NCBI GenBank assembly: GCA_016874035.1
Contig: VGVM01000001.1
Span: forward strand, 101,878 to 165,877
DNA length: 64,000 nt
Direction: 5' to 3'
From: Gemmatimonadota bacterium
Lineage (GTDB): Bacteria > Gemmatimonadota > Gemmatimonadetes > Gemmatimonadales > Gemmatimonadaceae
Part shown: piece by piece, positions 54,879-64,000 of the stretch
Numbering within the stretch: position 1 is the first letter of the stretch
How the letters are laid out: each line of letters opens with the position of its first letter
Made by a program: the position numbers and the translations under genes
Notes under the pieces: generated by a model
Seen by the model: the letters and a program-made list of their open reading frames with translations, nothing else
Databases searched by the model: none
What the model was told of the DNA's origin: nothing

Positions 54879-55967
54879 TCAGCCACCGTCCGCGGCGGCG
54901 CCCGGCGGCGGGACGACCGCCATCCCGTCCGGGTTTGAGCCCGCCTGGTTGAGTAGTGCCTGGCCGGCGCCGGTTCCGCCGCCCGCGCCGTCGCCGCCAC
55001 GCCCGCGGCCGGAGTCGAACGACGGACTGAAGGTCGCAGGAAACAGCTTCGTCAGGTGCGCCTGCAGCTTGTCGGGCGACCCGGTCACACCAAGCTTGCT
55101 GCACCAGGCGTCCAGCGCCAAGCCGATGATGGCGGCATTCGGGCGCATCATCGGGTTCTTCGAGATCGCCAGTGTCACCAGCCCGGCCAGGCCGGGGTCG
55201 AGGTCGGGCAGCAGCTTCTGGATGTTCGGCGTCGGTGCGATGGTGATCTCGTCAAAGGCGGCTTCCGTCTCGGATTCGCGGAAGAGTTGATCGAGTGCGA
55301 GCAACTCGAACAGGACGACGCCGGTCGAGAACAGGTCGGACCGCCAGTCCACCTTCGCGCCGACGACTTGCTCGGGGCTCATGTAGTGCTTCTTGCCGAT
55401 CGCCAGGCTGTTCGCCTCGGCGGGGTCGTGCATGCTGCGTGCCTTCGCGATCCCGAAGTCGCCGAGCTTCACCTGGCCGTCCCAGGTCACGAGGATGTTC
55501 CCGGGCGAGACATCGCTGTGCACGATGTAGAGCCGCTTGCCGAGGTCGTCCACGAAGTTGTGCGCGTAATCGAGCGCGCGGCACACGCGGCTTACCATGT
55601 ACGCCGCGAGCGGGACGGGGATAGGCTCGCCGAGCGCGCGGTGGCGGTCAATGAGCGCGCGCACCGTGACGCCCCGGATGTACTCCATCGCCATGAAGAA
55701 CTCGCCGCCGACTTCCTCGAACTGGAAGATCTGGACGATGTTCCCGTGCATCAGGTTCGCCGAGAGCTTCGCCTCGTCAATGAACAGCTGCAGCCATTCC
55801 GGCTCACGCGCGTACTTCTCGTGGATGACCTTGAGCGCGACCCGCTTGGTGAAGCCGCGGTCGCCGACCTGCTCCGCTTCGTACACGGTGGCCATGCCGC
55901 CGCGTGCGATGCGGCGGACCAGGCGAAACCGGCCCTGATATTCGAGGATGCGCGCGTTATCCGTCAT
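54879..55967 (-). CDS. Ser/Thr protein kinase with C-terminal Gly-rich tail
   Basis: The 362-residue kinase has the Gly-rich loop ARGGMATVYEAE, K46 in VALKVIH, E65, the catalytic loop H150-S-D152-V-S-P-G-N157, D170-F-G, and an activation segment ending GKKHYMSPEQVVG. The catalytic loop has HSD in place of HRD, so R is missing, although the Asp is kept. That suggests no need for activation-loop phosphorylation. After the kinase core (about residue 300) comes a linker with a Gly/Ala/Pro-rich end (no membrane helix). It is divergent from the ferredoxin-NADP reductase gene. Confidence 0.92.
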   Translation of the reverse strand: MTDNARILEYQGRFRLVRRIARGGMATVYEAEQVGDRGFTKRVALKVIHEKYAREPEWLQLFIDEAKLSANLMHGNIVQIFQFEEVGGEFFMAMEYIRGVTVRALIDRHRALGEPIPVPLAAYMVSRVCRALDYAHNFVDDLGKRLYIVHSDVSPGNILVTWDGQVKLGDFGIAKARSMHDPAEANSLAIGKKHYMSPEQVVGAKVDWRSDLFSTGVVLFELLALDQLFRESETEAAFDEITIAPTPNIQKLLPDLDPGLAGLVTLAISKNPMMRPNAAIIGLALDAWCSKLGVTGSPDKLQAHLTKLFPATFSPSFDSGRGRGGDGAGGGTGAGQALLNQAGSNPDGMAVVPPPGAAADGG

Positions 55968-56030
55968 GACCGGTCAGGAAGTCCTGCATTAAAGGTTGCT
56001 CAAGTCCTTTACGATGGCGAATTTTCGCAC

Positions 56031-57050
56031 ATGGTGCATGACGAGCGCGACATCACGATCATCGGGGGCGGGCCGACGGGGCTGTTCGGCCTTTTCTACG
56101 CCGGCATGCGAAAGGCGAGCGCGCGCATCGTCGACGCGCTGCCCGACCCCGGGGGGCAGCTTACGGCGCTGTACCCGGAGAAGTTCATCTTCGACGTCGG
56201 CGGCTTTCCCAAGGTGCTCGCCAAGGACCTGGTGCACGCGCTGCACGCGCAGGCGACGCAGTTCGGGGCGACGTTCCACGGGAGCCAGCGGGTCATCGCG
56301 CTCGAGGAGCGGGCCGGTGGGTTTGACCTCGTAACCGAGACCGATCGCTTCCCGACGCGCAGCATCATCATCGCCGCCGGGATCGGGGCATTTGCGCCGC
56401 GGCGCCTGCCGCAGCCGTGCGCGGCGCCGTGGGAGGGGAAGGGGATCTCCTACGCGGTGGGCGATCCGGCGCAGTACTCCGGGAAGCATGTGGTGATCAT
56501 CGGCGGCGGCGATTCCGCATTCGATTGGGCGGACCAGTTGACCGCCCGCGCGGCTGGGCTCACGCTGGTCCACCGCAGCGACCGGTTTCGCGCGCATGGC
56601 GCGACCGTCGCGGCGGTCGAGGCGGCGCAGCAGGCCGGGAAGGTGGCGATGCACACGTTCCACGAGCTGCATGACATCCACGCCGGTGACGCTGGCCTGC
56701 TGCACGAAGTGGAACTGCGCGACACAAAGACGAAAACCACACGCCGCGTGCGTGCCGACGTCATCCTGCCGATGCTTGGCTACGTGAGTGACCTCGGCAC
56801 GCTTGCGACCTGGGGCCTGCAGGTGGCCAATGACGAGATCAGCGTGAACCAGGAGATGCACACGGGTCGCGCGGGGATCTGGGCGGCGGGCGACATCACC
56901 ACGTATCCGGGCAAGCTGAAGCTGATCGCCACGGGGTTTGCGGAAGCGTGCACGGCGGTGAACCAGGCCGTGCACTGGATCTATCCCGACCGGAAGGTGA
57001 ACCCCGGGCACTCGTCGAACCTCGCCATCTTCGGCCAGAAGGACGATTGA
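56031..57050 (+). CDS. Thioredoxin-reductase-like ferredoxin-NADP reductase
   Basis: The ATG at 56031 gives 339 residues. FAD-binding IIGGGPTGLFGLFYAGMR (near residues 9-26), GGQLTALYPEKFIFDVGGFP, and the NADPH-binding VVIIGGGDSAFDWADQL are present, and the end has GIWAAGDITTYPGKLKLIATGFAEACTAVN. The C-x2-C redox pair of thioredoxin reductase is absent, which places it with the FNR group (YumC-like). It reduces ferredoxin or flavodoxin-type partners. The stop overlaps the TamA-like start (TTGA). An upstream extension of the open frame to 55056 is a shadow of the kinase gene. Confidence 0.93.
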   Translation: MVHDERDITIIGGGPTGLFGLFYAGMRKASARIVDALPDPGGQLTALYPEKFIFDVGGFPKVLAKDLVHALHAQATQFGATFHGSQRVIALEERAGGFDLVTETDRFPTRSIIIAAGIGAFAPRRLPQPCAAPWEGKGISYAVGDPAQYSGKHVVIIGGGDSAFDWADQLTARAAGLTLVHRSDRFRAHGATVAAVEAAQQAGKVAMHTFHELHDIHAGDAGLLHEVELRDTKTKTTRRVRADVILPMLGYVSDLGTLATWGLQVANDEISVNQEMHTGRAGIWAAGDITTYPGKLKLIATGFAEACTAVNQAVHWIYPDRKVNPGHSSNLAIFGQKDD

Positions 57051-59335
57051 CCACGCGCTCGCGGCTCCTCGCCTGCACGGGCGCCGCGCTGCTCGCGGTG
57101 GGCGCTCCCCTCGGGTTGCGCGGTGGCGGCGGTGTACTGCACGCGCAGGACCTCACGTGCGATCGCGGAGACCTCGAGGTCGCGGCACTCCGATTCTCGG
57201 GCAACACGGCGTTCGCCGACGCGGTGCTCGAGGCCGGGATCGTCACGACGCAATCCTCGTGGGCGCGGCGTCGGCTGGGTTTCATCGGACGTTCGCGATG
57301 CCTCGACCGCGCGCAGTTCGCGCTCGACGTGGCGCGCCTCACGGTGTTCTACCGGAACCACGGCTACGTGGACGCCACGGTGGACACCGTCGTGACCGCG
57401 CTCAGCGCCTCGCGCGTGGCGGTGGAGTTCCGGGTCGCCGAAGGCGAGCCGGTTCGTATTTCCGCGCTGGCCATCGAGGGACTGGAGCGGGTGCCGGAAC
57501 GCGAGCAGGTCATGGGCGGGCTGAGCGCGGCGGTGGGTCAGCCATTCGACAAGTACGCGATCGAGGCGGCGCGCGACTCGCTGTCCCGGCGCCTCCGCAA
57601 CACCGGCTATCCCGACGCCGAGGTCTTTGTCGGGTACGACACGGAGGTGGCGGCGCATCGCGCGTCGCTGATCTTCAGCGTCCATCCCGGCGCGCGCGCG
57701 ACGATCGGTCCCGTGCGTGTGGTGGCGGCGCCGCGCGCGGGCGGTGCGCGCGGGATCGGCGACGCGACGGTTCGCCGCGTCGCCGGCGTGACCGAGGGCG
57801 ACCTGTACAGCGAGGAACGGCTGGAGCGCGCCAAGCGATCGCTCTACCAGACCGAGGCCTACGACCAAGTGAGCGTCCGCACGGATTCCGGTCCGACGCG
57901 CGGCGACTCGTCGCGGATCGGGGTGACACTCGACCTGGTCGAGGGTTACATGCGCACCATGCGCACGGCCGCCGGGTACGGCACCCTCGATTGTTTTCGC
58001 GCGACCGGTGACCTGACGCAGTACAACGCGTTCGGTGGCGCCGCGCGCCTCGACCTTCGCTCACGCGTGTCGAAGCTGGGCATCAGCGCGCCGCTGAGCG
58101 GCCTGGACGCCCTCTGTCCGCAGGCGAAGGCCGACGACTACAGTCGCGACCTCAACTACTACGGCGGCGCATCCGTGTCGCGCGGCGCGCTGGCCGGCGG
58201 ATTCGTCCCTTCCGTTACGCTGTACAGCGAACGCCGGTCGGAGTACCGCGCCTTCCTGCGCACGATTCCCGTCGGCGGCACCGTGACGTTCGCCCGCAGT
58301 CGCGGGGGTGTCGGCGCGCTGCTCGGCTATTCGGTCGAATACGGACGGACCGAAGCGCAGCCCGCGCTGCTCTGCGCGGTGTTCAACGCCTGCGAGGCGG
58401 CGGATCGCAGCTCCCTGCAGCGCACGCAGCAGCTGGCGGTCGCCAGCGTGGCATGGACGCGCGAGACGGGCGACAACCTGCTCAATCCCACGCGCGGCAG
58501 CGTGCTGCGCGCGGAGTTCCGCACCGCGGGCCGGCACACCGGCAGCGACCCGGCCCTTCAGTTCAATCGCGTGTTGCTCGACGGCACGCGCTACCTGGCC
58601 TTGGGGCCGGATGTGACGCTGGCCGCGCGGCTCCGGCTGGGCGCGGTCGTGGGGCCGTCGCTCTCCCTCGGCAAGGCGGCGCTCTTCGTGCCGCCCCAGG
58701 AACGGCTGTTCGCTGGCGGGCCGACCACCGTGCGGGGCTTTTCGCAGAACGAGCTCGGGCCCGCGGTGTACATCGCCGCGTCGTACGACACCGTGCGCGC
58801 GAACGGCTTGCCGGGTGGGACGCCGTCGAACCCTGCCGATACCGTGTTCCTGCGGGCAAGGAGCGACGAGCCCGGCGAACGCACGGTCCCGACCGGTGGC
58901 AACGCACTCGTGGTCGCCAACATCGAGGCGCGCTTCCGCAGCCCCGTGCTGCCGGACCTGCTGCAGTGGACGGCGTTCGTTGACGCGGGCGAAGTGTGGA
59001 ACCGGGGTACCACGGGCACGAGGCTCGGCTCGCGCGCGCTTCGGTGGACGCCAGGGCTGGGTGTCCGGGCGCGGTCCGTGATCGGGTTCATCCGGCTCGA
59101 CCTCGCGTACAACGCGTACCAGCGCCCGTCCGGGGCGGCGTACTTCGATGCGCCGGTGGCAGTCGGTGGAGCCTTGCTCTGCGTGAGCCCCGGCAACGCG
59201 CTGCGCGTGACCGCCGGAAGCGACGGGCGGCTGGCGCAGGCGGCGGGCGACTGCCCGGCGACGTTCGCGCCTCCGCGCAGCGCGGCGTTCATCCGGCGGC
59301 TCACGCCGAGCATCTCGATCGGCCAGGCGTTCTGA
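57047..59335 (+). CDS. Omp85 family protein, TamA-like
   Basis: The TTG at 57047 overlaps the upstream TGA and begins a signal peptide-like N-terminus ending near LHAQ; the product has 762 residues. POTRA-type repeats cover about residues 30-320, with VAALRFSGNTAFADAVLEAG, a VRISALAIEGLERVPERE repeat and VRRVAGVTEGDLYSEERLERAKRSLYQTEAYDQVSV. The C-terminal 16-strand barrel (about 330-762) has NPTRGSVLRAEFRTAG, PPQERLFAGGPTTVRGFSQNELGP (the VRGF/Y lid motif of Omp85 proteins) and a final segment with aromatic end ISIGQAF. It is followed 2 bases later by a TamB-like gene, which supports a TAM complex role in outer-membrane protein or lipid transfer. Confidence 0.9.
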   Translation: MTTRSRLLACTGAALLAVGAPLGLRGGGGVLHAQDLTCDRGDLEVAALRFSGNTAFADAVLEAGIVTTQSSWARRRLGFIGRSRCLDRAQFALDVARLTVFYRNHGYVDATVDTVVTALSASRVAVEFRVAEGEPVRISALAIEGLERVPEREQVMGGLSAAVGQPFDKYAIEAARDSLSRRLRNTGYPDAEVFVGYDTEVAAHRASLIFSVHPGARATIGPVRVVAAPRAGGARGIGDATVRRVAGVTEGDLYSEERLERAKRSLYQTEAYDQVSVRTDSGPTRGDSSRIGVTLDLVEGYMRTMRTAAGYGTLDCFRATGDLTQYNAFGGAARLDLRSRVSKLGISAPLSGLDALCPQAKADDYSRDLNYYGGASVSRGALAGGFVPSVTLYSERRSEYRAFLRTIPVGGTVTFARSRGGVGALLGYSVEYGRTEAQPALLCAVFNACEAADRSSLQRTQQLAVASVAWTRETGDNLLNPTRGSVLRAEFRTAGRHTGSDPALQFNRVLLDGTRYLALGPDVTLAARLRLGAVVGPSLSLGKAALFVPPQERLFAGGPTTVRGFSQNELGPAVYIAASYDTVRANGLPGGTPSNPADTVFLRARSDEPGERTVPTGGNALVVANIEARFRSPVLPDLLQWTAFVDAGEVWNRGTTGTRLGSRALRWTPGLGVRARSVIGFIRLDLAYNAYQRPSGAAYFDAPVAVGGALLCVSPGNALRVTAGSDGRLAQAAGDCPATFAPPRSAAFIRRLTPSISIGQAF

Positions 59336-59337
59336 GC

Positions 59338-62300
59338 ATGGGCCGCCGCCAACTCGTCGTCCTCATCAGCGCCGCCGTCATGGTGCTGCTCGGCGCCGGG
59401 GCCGTCGGGGCCCTGGTGGTGGCGACCCAGAGCGACGATGGCCGTGAATGGATTCGCGCGCGGTTGGCGGCATTCCTCAATCGCGGCTTGCAGGGCGAAC
59501 TGAAGGTCGGGCGCCTCTCAGGCTCGTTCCTGACCGACCTGACGATTGACACGCTGGAGCTTCGTGACCGCGGCGATTCCGTGTTCTTCGCCGCGGGTCG
59601 CGTGACCGTGCACTACGATCCGCGCGACCTCCTCGACGGCCGGATCATCATCCGCAGCATGGATGCCACGAACCCGTTCATCGTGATCCGGAAGGAACTC
59701 GACACGGCGTGGAACTACAACAAGGTGTTCGCGGCCAACGAAGGACCGAGGCCTGTGTCCCGACTCACGCGCACCGCGTTCGGCGCGCGGGTGATGCTGC
59801 ACAACGTGCGCGTTCGCGGTGGGCATATCCAGCTGACGAAGCCGTGGCGCCCCGCCGATTCCCTGCGGGCGGACAAGCGCGACAGCGCGATCGCATTCAA
59901 CCTCGCGGACACGTACAACGACATCGAGCGGGTGACGCTGGGCGGACAACGCGGATTCCAGAAGACGTGGCGGTGGAAGGATATCGATGCGACGTTCTCG
60001 CGCATCCGCTGGCGCCATCCCGACAGCACGGGCCGCCGCTTCACCGTCGCGCGGCTCGACATGACGGAAACCGTGCCGCCCTTCCGGTTCCGCGAGATGC
60101 GGGGCGAAGCCACCTGGCGCGGCGACACCGCGTGGTTTGACATGCCGCACTTCCGCCTGCCGGGGTCGGTCGGCTCGATCAAGGGCTCGGTCGAATGGCC
60201 GATCAACAACAACATGTACTGGGATGTGCGCGTGCGCGGTGACACGGTCGCGCTGACCGACATCCACTGGATCTACCCGACCCTGCCGACGGTGGGGAGC
60301 GGGTCCATGGACCTGCGAATCCTCACGCGCCGTGAGAACCACGAAGTCACGGACTACGTGATCACGAACATGGATGTGCGGAGCCGGGGCTCGCGGCTCG
60401 TCGGCGACATGACGTACCGCGTTGGCGGTCCGGTGCTGGAGGTCCGCGATGTGGCCCTCGCGCTGCGGCCCGCGAACTTCATCCTGTTCGAGACGCTGAA
60501 CGGCGTGCCGTTCCCGTATGCGTGGAAGGGCGATGTCACCGGCACCGTGCTGGCGTCCGGAGGGCCGGTGAACCGGTTCAAGGTCGAGCGCGCGGACCTC
60601 GCGTTCGAGGACCACAACGTGCCGGGAGCGACCGCCAAGGGCGTCGGGCGCGGCGAACTCGATATCCTCTTTCCGGCATTCGCGAAGTTTCACGGGTTCG
60701 AGCTGGAACTCGACCACTTCGACCTGCGCACCGGGCAGTTCCTCAACCCGCTGTTCCCGCGGCTCGACGGGCGAATCGGGGGCACCGCGGTGCTCGATTC
60801 CGTCTGGCTGGACGTCCGGGTGCGCGATGCGGACCTCGTGCATCGCGACGGCGACGACGTGGCGCCGACGCGCGTGCGCGGCGCCGCGCGGGTGACGTTG
60901 GGCGACGACTTCGTCACGGTGGATGCCGCGGGCACGGCGCTTCCGCTGTCGATGGACGCCATGGCGAAGTCCTACCCGATGCTGCCGCTTCGCGGCGAAT
61001 ACAGCGGCACGATGCGCGCGCAGGGAACGATTGCCGACCTCGCGTACACGGCGGACCTCTCCGGGCCGGCGGGACGCGTGCAGGTGGATGGCCGGTTCGA
61101 CGGATTTGAGCCGACGTTCGGCGCCGTGGCGCGCGCGACGCTCTCGTCGTTCGACCTGCGCACGGGCCTCGGGAATCCGGCCCTGCCGACCTCGGAGCTC
61201 GATGCGCGAATCACGGTTGACCTTCGCGGGGATTCGCTGGCCACGCTGGCCGGCACGGCGCAGGTGCAGGTGGATCGGTCGGTCGTGGACAGCGTGCGCG
61301 TCTTCGGCGGCCAGGCGACGATGCGTTTTGGCGGCCGCCTGCTGCGCGTGGACAGCCTCCGTCTTGAATCCACCGCGGCGGAGCTGCGCGCGGCGGGTGG
61401 TCTTGGCCTGTCCTCCGACGTCACCGATTCGCTCGGGTTCCGCGTGACGGTGGATTCGCTGGGCGGGCTCCGACGGTATCTCGCGCGGACGAGCGCGGAC
61501 TCGCTGGCGGGCGGGTTCCGCGTGCTTGGCGCGCTGACCGGCCAGCTGAGCCGATTCGCCGTGGACGCCGCGCTCGATGGCGGCGATGGACTTCGGATTC
61601 GCGACGGCACGGCGCGCGGGCTCCGCGCGGCGGTCTCGCTCTCGGGCCTCCCGGATTCCGCGACCGGCGCAGTGACGGCGAGACTCGACGGTGTCCGCGT
61701 GGGGACCTCCGTGTTTCCGGACGTGGACCTGCGCGCCGACGTCGGCGCCGGCCGACAGGCGTACACGCGCGCGGCGATCGTGAGTGGCACGGGCGCGACC
61801 ATGCGGGCGACCGCGGCGATCGAGCGACTCGCCGATTCCGGGTTTGTCGTCCGGCTGGACTCGCTGGCGGCCCGGACGGCGTCGAATACGTGGCGCCTGC
61901 AACGGCCGTCCCGGTTCACGCTCGTGGGGCGCGGCCTCCGCGTGGACACGCTCGCGCTGGCCGGGCTCACGGGCGGCCGCATTGACGCGTCCGGTCGGAA
62001 CGCCGGGACGGATTCGATCGCGCTTGGCATTCGTGCGAGCAACGTGCCGCTCGCCGACCTCGGTGAGGTACTGCAGGTCCGCTCGCCCTTGAGCGGCCTC
62101 CTGACGGGCCGCGCCGAGCTGCGCGGCACGCGCGCACAGCCCGACCTGTTCTACACGGCGTCGCTCAGCGAGGGCCGACTGGGCCCGCTTGGCTTCGACG
62201 CGCTCGATGCGGATGGCCGCTACGCGAATCGCCGGCTGACGACGTCCATGGGCCTGCGTCGCGGCGGCCGACCGGCGTTGCACGCGGACGCATCGCTGCC

Positions 62301-63900
62301 GTTGGATCTTTCGCTCGACGCCGCCGGCTCGCGCCTCCTCGAGGAACCGCTCACGGCGCACATCCGGACGGACAGCGCGGGGCTCGCCCTGCTGGAGAGC
62401 TTCGTGCCGGCCGTGCGCGACGCATCGGGGACGATGGACCTCGACCTCGCGCTGGGTGGCACGTGGCGGCATCCGCGCGCCACCGGCCTGCTCTCGGTTC
62501 GCGACGGGAGGTTGCGGCTCGCGCCCATGGGCAACGTCGCGCTGAGCGGCGTGCGCGCCGATATCGGCTTCCTCGGGGACAGCATCGTCATCCGCGAACT
62601 GTCGGCACGCGACTCAACCGACGCGGGGAAGACGGCGCAGGTCAGCGGGACGATCGGGATCCGCGACATCGCCGACCCATCGTTCGCGCTGGGCGTCGAG
62701 ATGCAGCGATTCACGGTCGTGGACGACCCGCGCCTGGCGCGACTCGACCTCACCGGGAACGCCCGGCTGTCGGGTCGCCGCAGCGGCAGTGTGCTCGCGG
62801 GCGACGGGTTCACGGTGGAGCGCGGCGAGATTCGACTCACCGAGCTGTACCAGAAGCGCGTGATCGCCGTGGACGAACTTTCGATCAGCGGCCTCGCCGA
62901 CACGACCGCCGCTGCGAACGTCCTGGCGGCCGCGGCGGGCGACACCCTCCTCATGAACAACCTCACGGTGCAGAACGTGCCGATCCGCATGGGGCCGGAC
63001 GTCTGGTTGCGCTCTGAGGAAGCGAACATCGCGCTGGGCGGCTTCGTGAATGTCACGCGCGGGCGGCCGCAACGCGGCGGCGGTGCGCGGCAGCAGCTCC
63101 TCCTCGAGGGCCCGCTCCAGACCGTGCGCGGCACCTACCGCCTGAATCTCGGCCTGGTGCAGCGCACGTTCGCGGTCGAGGGCGGCGAGGTGCGCTTCTA
63201 CGGCGATCCCGACCTCAACGCGACGCTGAACATCAATGCGCTCCACGTCGTGCGGCAGATCGGGCAGCAGGGCGCGCGGCCGGACGTGCGCGTTCGCGTG
63301 CATATCGGCGGCACCCGACTCGCGCCGACCGCCGAGCTTTCGAGCCCGGATTCGATCCGCGTCACGACTGGCGACCTCATCAGCTACCTCACCACCGGGG
63401 GCCCGAGCAGCGAGATCAGCGGTCGCGGGAACGACTACACCTCGACGGCAACGCGCGCCCTGCTCACGAGCGTCGGGTCGGTGCTGAGCGGCAAGGCCGT
63501 CTCGGGTGGGCTGTGCGATGATGCGCAGCTCTCGACGGCGGGGCTGGATGCCTACTGGGCCGGCGGCTCGTCGCTCCGGGACGTCAGCGGTCGGGTGCTG
63601 CAAGGCACGCGGTTCAACTGCGCGCGCCAGCTGAGCGACCGGCTGTTCGTGCGGCTCGACGCGGGGCTCTGCCAGGTCGGCGAACTCGTCGGCAGCGGCT
63701 CCGCGACGTCCACGGCGCCGTCGTTCGCCGACACGTTCGGCGCGAAGGTGGACTACCGCATGTCGCGCGACCTGACGTTGTCGCTGGGCGTCGAACCGCC
63801 CACGAGCGCGGTGTTCTGCCGGACGGACGCTGGGGCGCGCGGCTTTGCGCCCACGCCGCGCCAGATCGGCCTCGACCTGTTCCGCTTCTGGCGGTTCTAG
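59338..63900 (+). CDS. TamB-like translocation and assembly module protein (DUF490)
   Basis: The ATG at 59338 gives 1520 residues. A single N-terminal membrane helix (about residues 7-28) anchors a very long periplasmic part rich in beta-strands, with AsmA-like N-terminal features (GRLSGSFLTDLTIDTLELRDRGDSVFFAAGRVTVHYDPRDLL). The C-terminal DUF490 region (about 1180-1520) ends in a segment with the terminal aromatic FRFWRF, and contains GGEVRFYGDPDLNATLNINA and TPTAELSSPDSIRVTTGDLISYLTTGGPSSE-type stretches. TamB-like proteins form lipid-transfer bridges between inner and outer membranes. A 984-residue open frame on the minus strand (59518-62472) is a shadow. Confidence 0.93.
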   Translation: MGRRQLVVLISAAVMVLLGAGAVGALVVATQSDDGREWIRARLAAFLNRGLQGELKVGRLSGSFLTDLTIDTLELRDRGDSVFFAAGRVTVHYDPRDLLDGRIIIRSMDATNPFIVIRKELDTAWNYNKVFAANEGPRPVSRLTRTAFGARVMLHNVRVRGGHIQLTKPWRPADSLRADKRDSAIAFNLADTYNDIERVTLGGQRGFQKTWRWKDIDATFSRIRWRHPDSTGRRFTVARLDMTETVPPFRFREMRGEATWRGDTAWFDMPHFRLPGSVGSIKGSVEWPINNNMYWDVRVRGDTVALTDIHWIYPTLPTVGSGSMDLRILTRRENHEVTDYVITNMDVRSRGSRLVGDMTYRVGGPVLEVRDVALALRPANFILFETLNGVPFPYAWKGDVTGTVLASGGPVNRFKVERADLAFEDHNVPGATAKGVGRGELDILFPAFAKFHGFELELDHFDLRTGQFLNPLFPRLDGRIGGTAVLDSVWLDVRVRDADLVHRDGDDVAPTRVRGAARVTLGDDFVTVDAAGTALPLSMDAMAKSYPMLPLRGEYSGTMRAQGTIADLAYTADLSGPAGRVQVDGRFDGFEPTFGAVARATLSSFDLRTGLGNPALPTSELDARITVDLRGDSLATLAGTAQVQVDRSVVDSVRVFGGQATMRFGGRLLRVDSLRLESTAAELRAAGGLGLSSDVTDSLGFRVTVDSLGGLRRYLARTSADSLAGGFRVLGALTGQLSRFAVDAALDGGDGLRIRDGTARGLRAAVSLSGLPDSATGAVTARLDGVRVGTSVFPDVDLRADVGAGRQAYTRAAIVSGTGATMRATAAIERLADSGFVVRLDSLAARTASNTWRLQRPSRFTLVGRGLRVDTLALAGLTGGRIDASGRNAGTDSIALGIRASNVPLADLGEVLQVRSPLSGLLTGRAELRGTRAQPDLFYTASLSEGRLGPLGFDALDADGRYANRRLTTSMGLRRGGRPALHADASLPLDLSLDAAGSRLLEEPLTAHIRTDSAGLALLESFVPAVRDASGTMDLDLALGGTWRHPRATGLLSVRDGRLRLAPMGNVALSGVRADIGFLGDSIVIRELSARDSTDAGKTAQVSGTIGIRDIADPSFALGVEMQRFTVVDDPRLARLDLTGNARLSGRRSGSVLAGDGFTVERGEIRLTELYQKRVIAVDELSISGLADTTAAANVLAAAAGDTLLMNNLTVQNVPIRMGPDVWLRSEEANIALGGFVNVTRGRPQRGGGARQQLLLEGPLQTVRGTYRLNLGLVQRTFAVEGGEVRFYGDPDLNATLNINALHVVRQIGQQGARPDVRVRVHIGGTRLAPTAELSSPDSIRVTTGDLISYLTTGGPSSEISGRGNDYTSTATRALLTSVGSVLSGKAVSGGLCDDAQLSTAGLDAYWAGGSSLRDVSGRVLQGTRFNCARQLSDRLFVRLDAGLCQVGELVGSGSATSTAPSFADTFGAKVDYRMSRDLTLSLGVEPPTSAVFCRTDAGARGFAPTPRQIGLDLFRFWRF

Positions 63901-63963
63901 AAGCAGTTTCTAAACCCTCGCTCGGTCGTTTGAGAGGAAGGTGGCCTCGCTCCGAGCGGGGTG

Positions 63964-64000
63964 ATGATGAAAGTCGAGCTGACGGATGCGCAGTGGGCCC
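63964..64000 (+). mobile_element. Start of a probable IS transposase (truncated by window end)
   Basis: From 63964 (or the ATG at 63967), the frame reads MMKVELTDAQWA, matching the N-terminus of IS5/DUF4096-type DDE transposases (LTDAQW-A). Only about 12 residues are visible, so this is provisional. The element begins just after the tamB stop (63900), with a short non-coding end in between. Confidence 0.5.

Noticed and set aside
59518-62472. A 984-residue open frame on the minus strand
   Set aside because: It lies opposite the TamB-like gene, is rich in Arg/Ala/Gly/His shadows typical of high GC, and has no recognisable domain.

Overview
This window is a GC-rich bacterial chromosome segment with dense coding and no rRNA, tRNA, CRISPR array or prophage that I can see. 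The organism is a diderm: the window encodes SusC/SusD and other TonB-dependent receptors, Omp85/TamA, TamB, many lipoproteins and many exported proteins. Large exported PD40-amidohydrolases, exported beta-propellers, a SusCD pair, an ECF sigma locus with glycogen-binding-type domains and a short primary-like sigma factor without region 1.1 suggest Gemmatimonadota or a close relative of the FCB branch. That placement is inference from gene content, not a search result.

Layout, left to right. 1-492: a truncated YggT-family membrane protein. 783-3795: ECF sigma factor, a membrane protein with an external AMPK/CBM48-like domain (candidate anti-sigma), an exported protein, and a probable envelope protein with a C-terminal CBM48-like domain. 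3931-5904: an exported class V aminotransferase-fold enzyme and an EVE-domain protein, then a non-coding inverted and direct repeat element (5943-6246). 6271-13670: a minus-strand group (exported beta-propeller, TonB-dependent receptor with an unusual C-terminal helical tail, second Tat-exported class V enzyme) facing a divergent exported RidA. 13839-19460: YVTN-type propeller and a SusC/SusD pair. 19638-26167: two tandem PD40-amidohydrolase paralogues, the first lacking the metal-binding histidines. Together, 3931-26167 looks like an envelope peptide or amino-compound uptake and degradation region.

26231-32578: minus-strand genes for TauE/SafE, small membrane and helix-hairpin-helix proteins, then gltA (citrate synthase, plus strand), a frameshifted mutY, a nickel/cobalt-type transporter and an esterase-like lipoprotein. 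32580-42728: VWA protein, Thr/Val-rich lipoprotein, MFS exporter, exported cyanophycinase, exported fumarylacetoacetate-hydrolase-fold protein, MoxR/ChlI-like ATPase and an exported S9 peptidase. 42989-46806: DUF1801-like protein, M23 lipoprotein and a molybdopterin oxidoreductase. 47028-47213: a tiny lipoprotein with a strong terminator.

47295-51866 is a tightly coupled glcD-glcE-glcF-ygfZ operon (glycolate oxidation plus the Fe-S repair protein). It is preceded by a primary-type sigma factor (52036-52926), aroB, a PduO-type cobalamin adenosyltransferase and a Ser/Thr kinase. On the plus strand, 56031-63900 holds a TrxR-like ferredoxin-NADP reductase, a TamA-like Omp85 protein and a 1520-residue TamB-like protein, with translational coupling at the first junction. 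The last 37 bases begin what looks like an IS transposase.

Most other long open frames are antisense shadows of these genes caused by high GC. Many real starts are GTG or TTG, or lie inside longer open frames; I chose starts from Shine-Dalgarno sites, signal peptides and stop/start overlaps.
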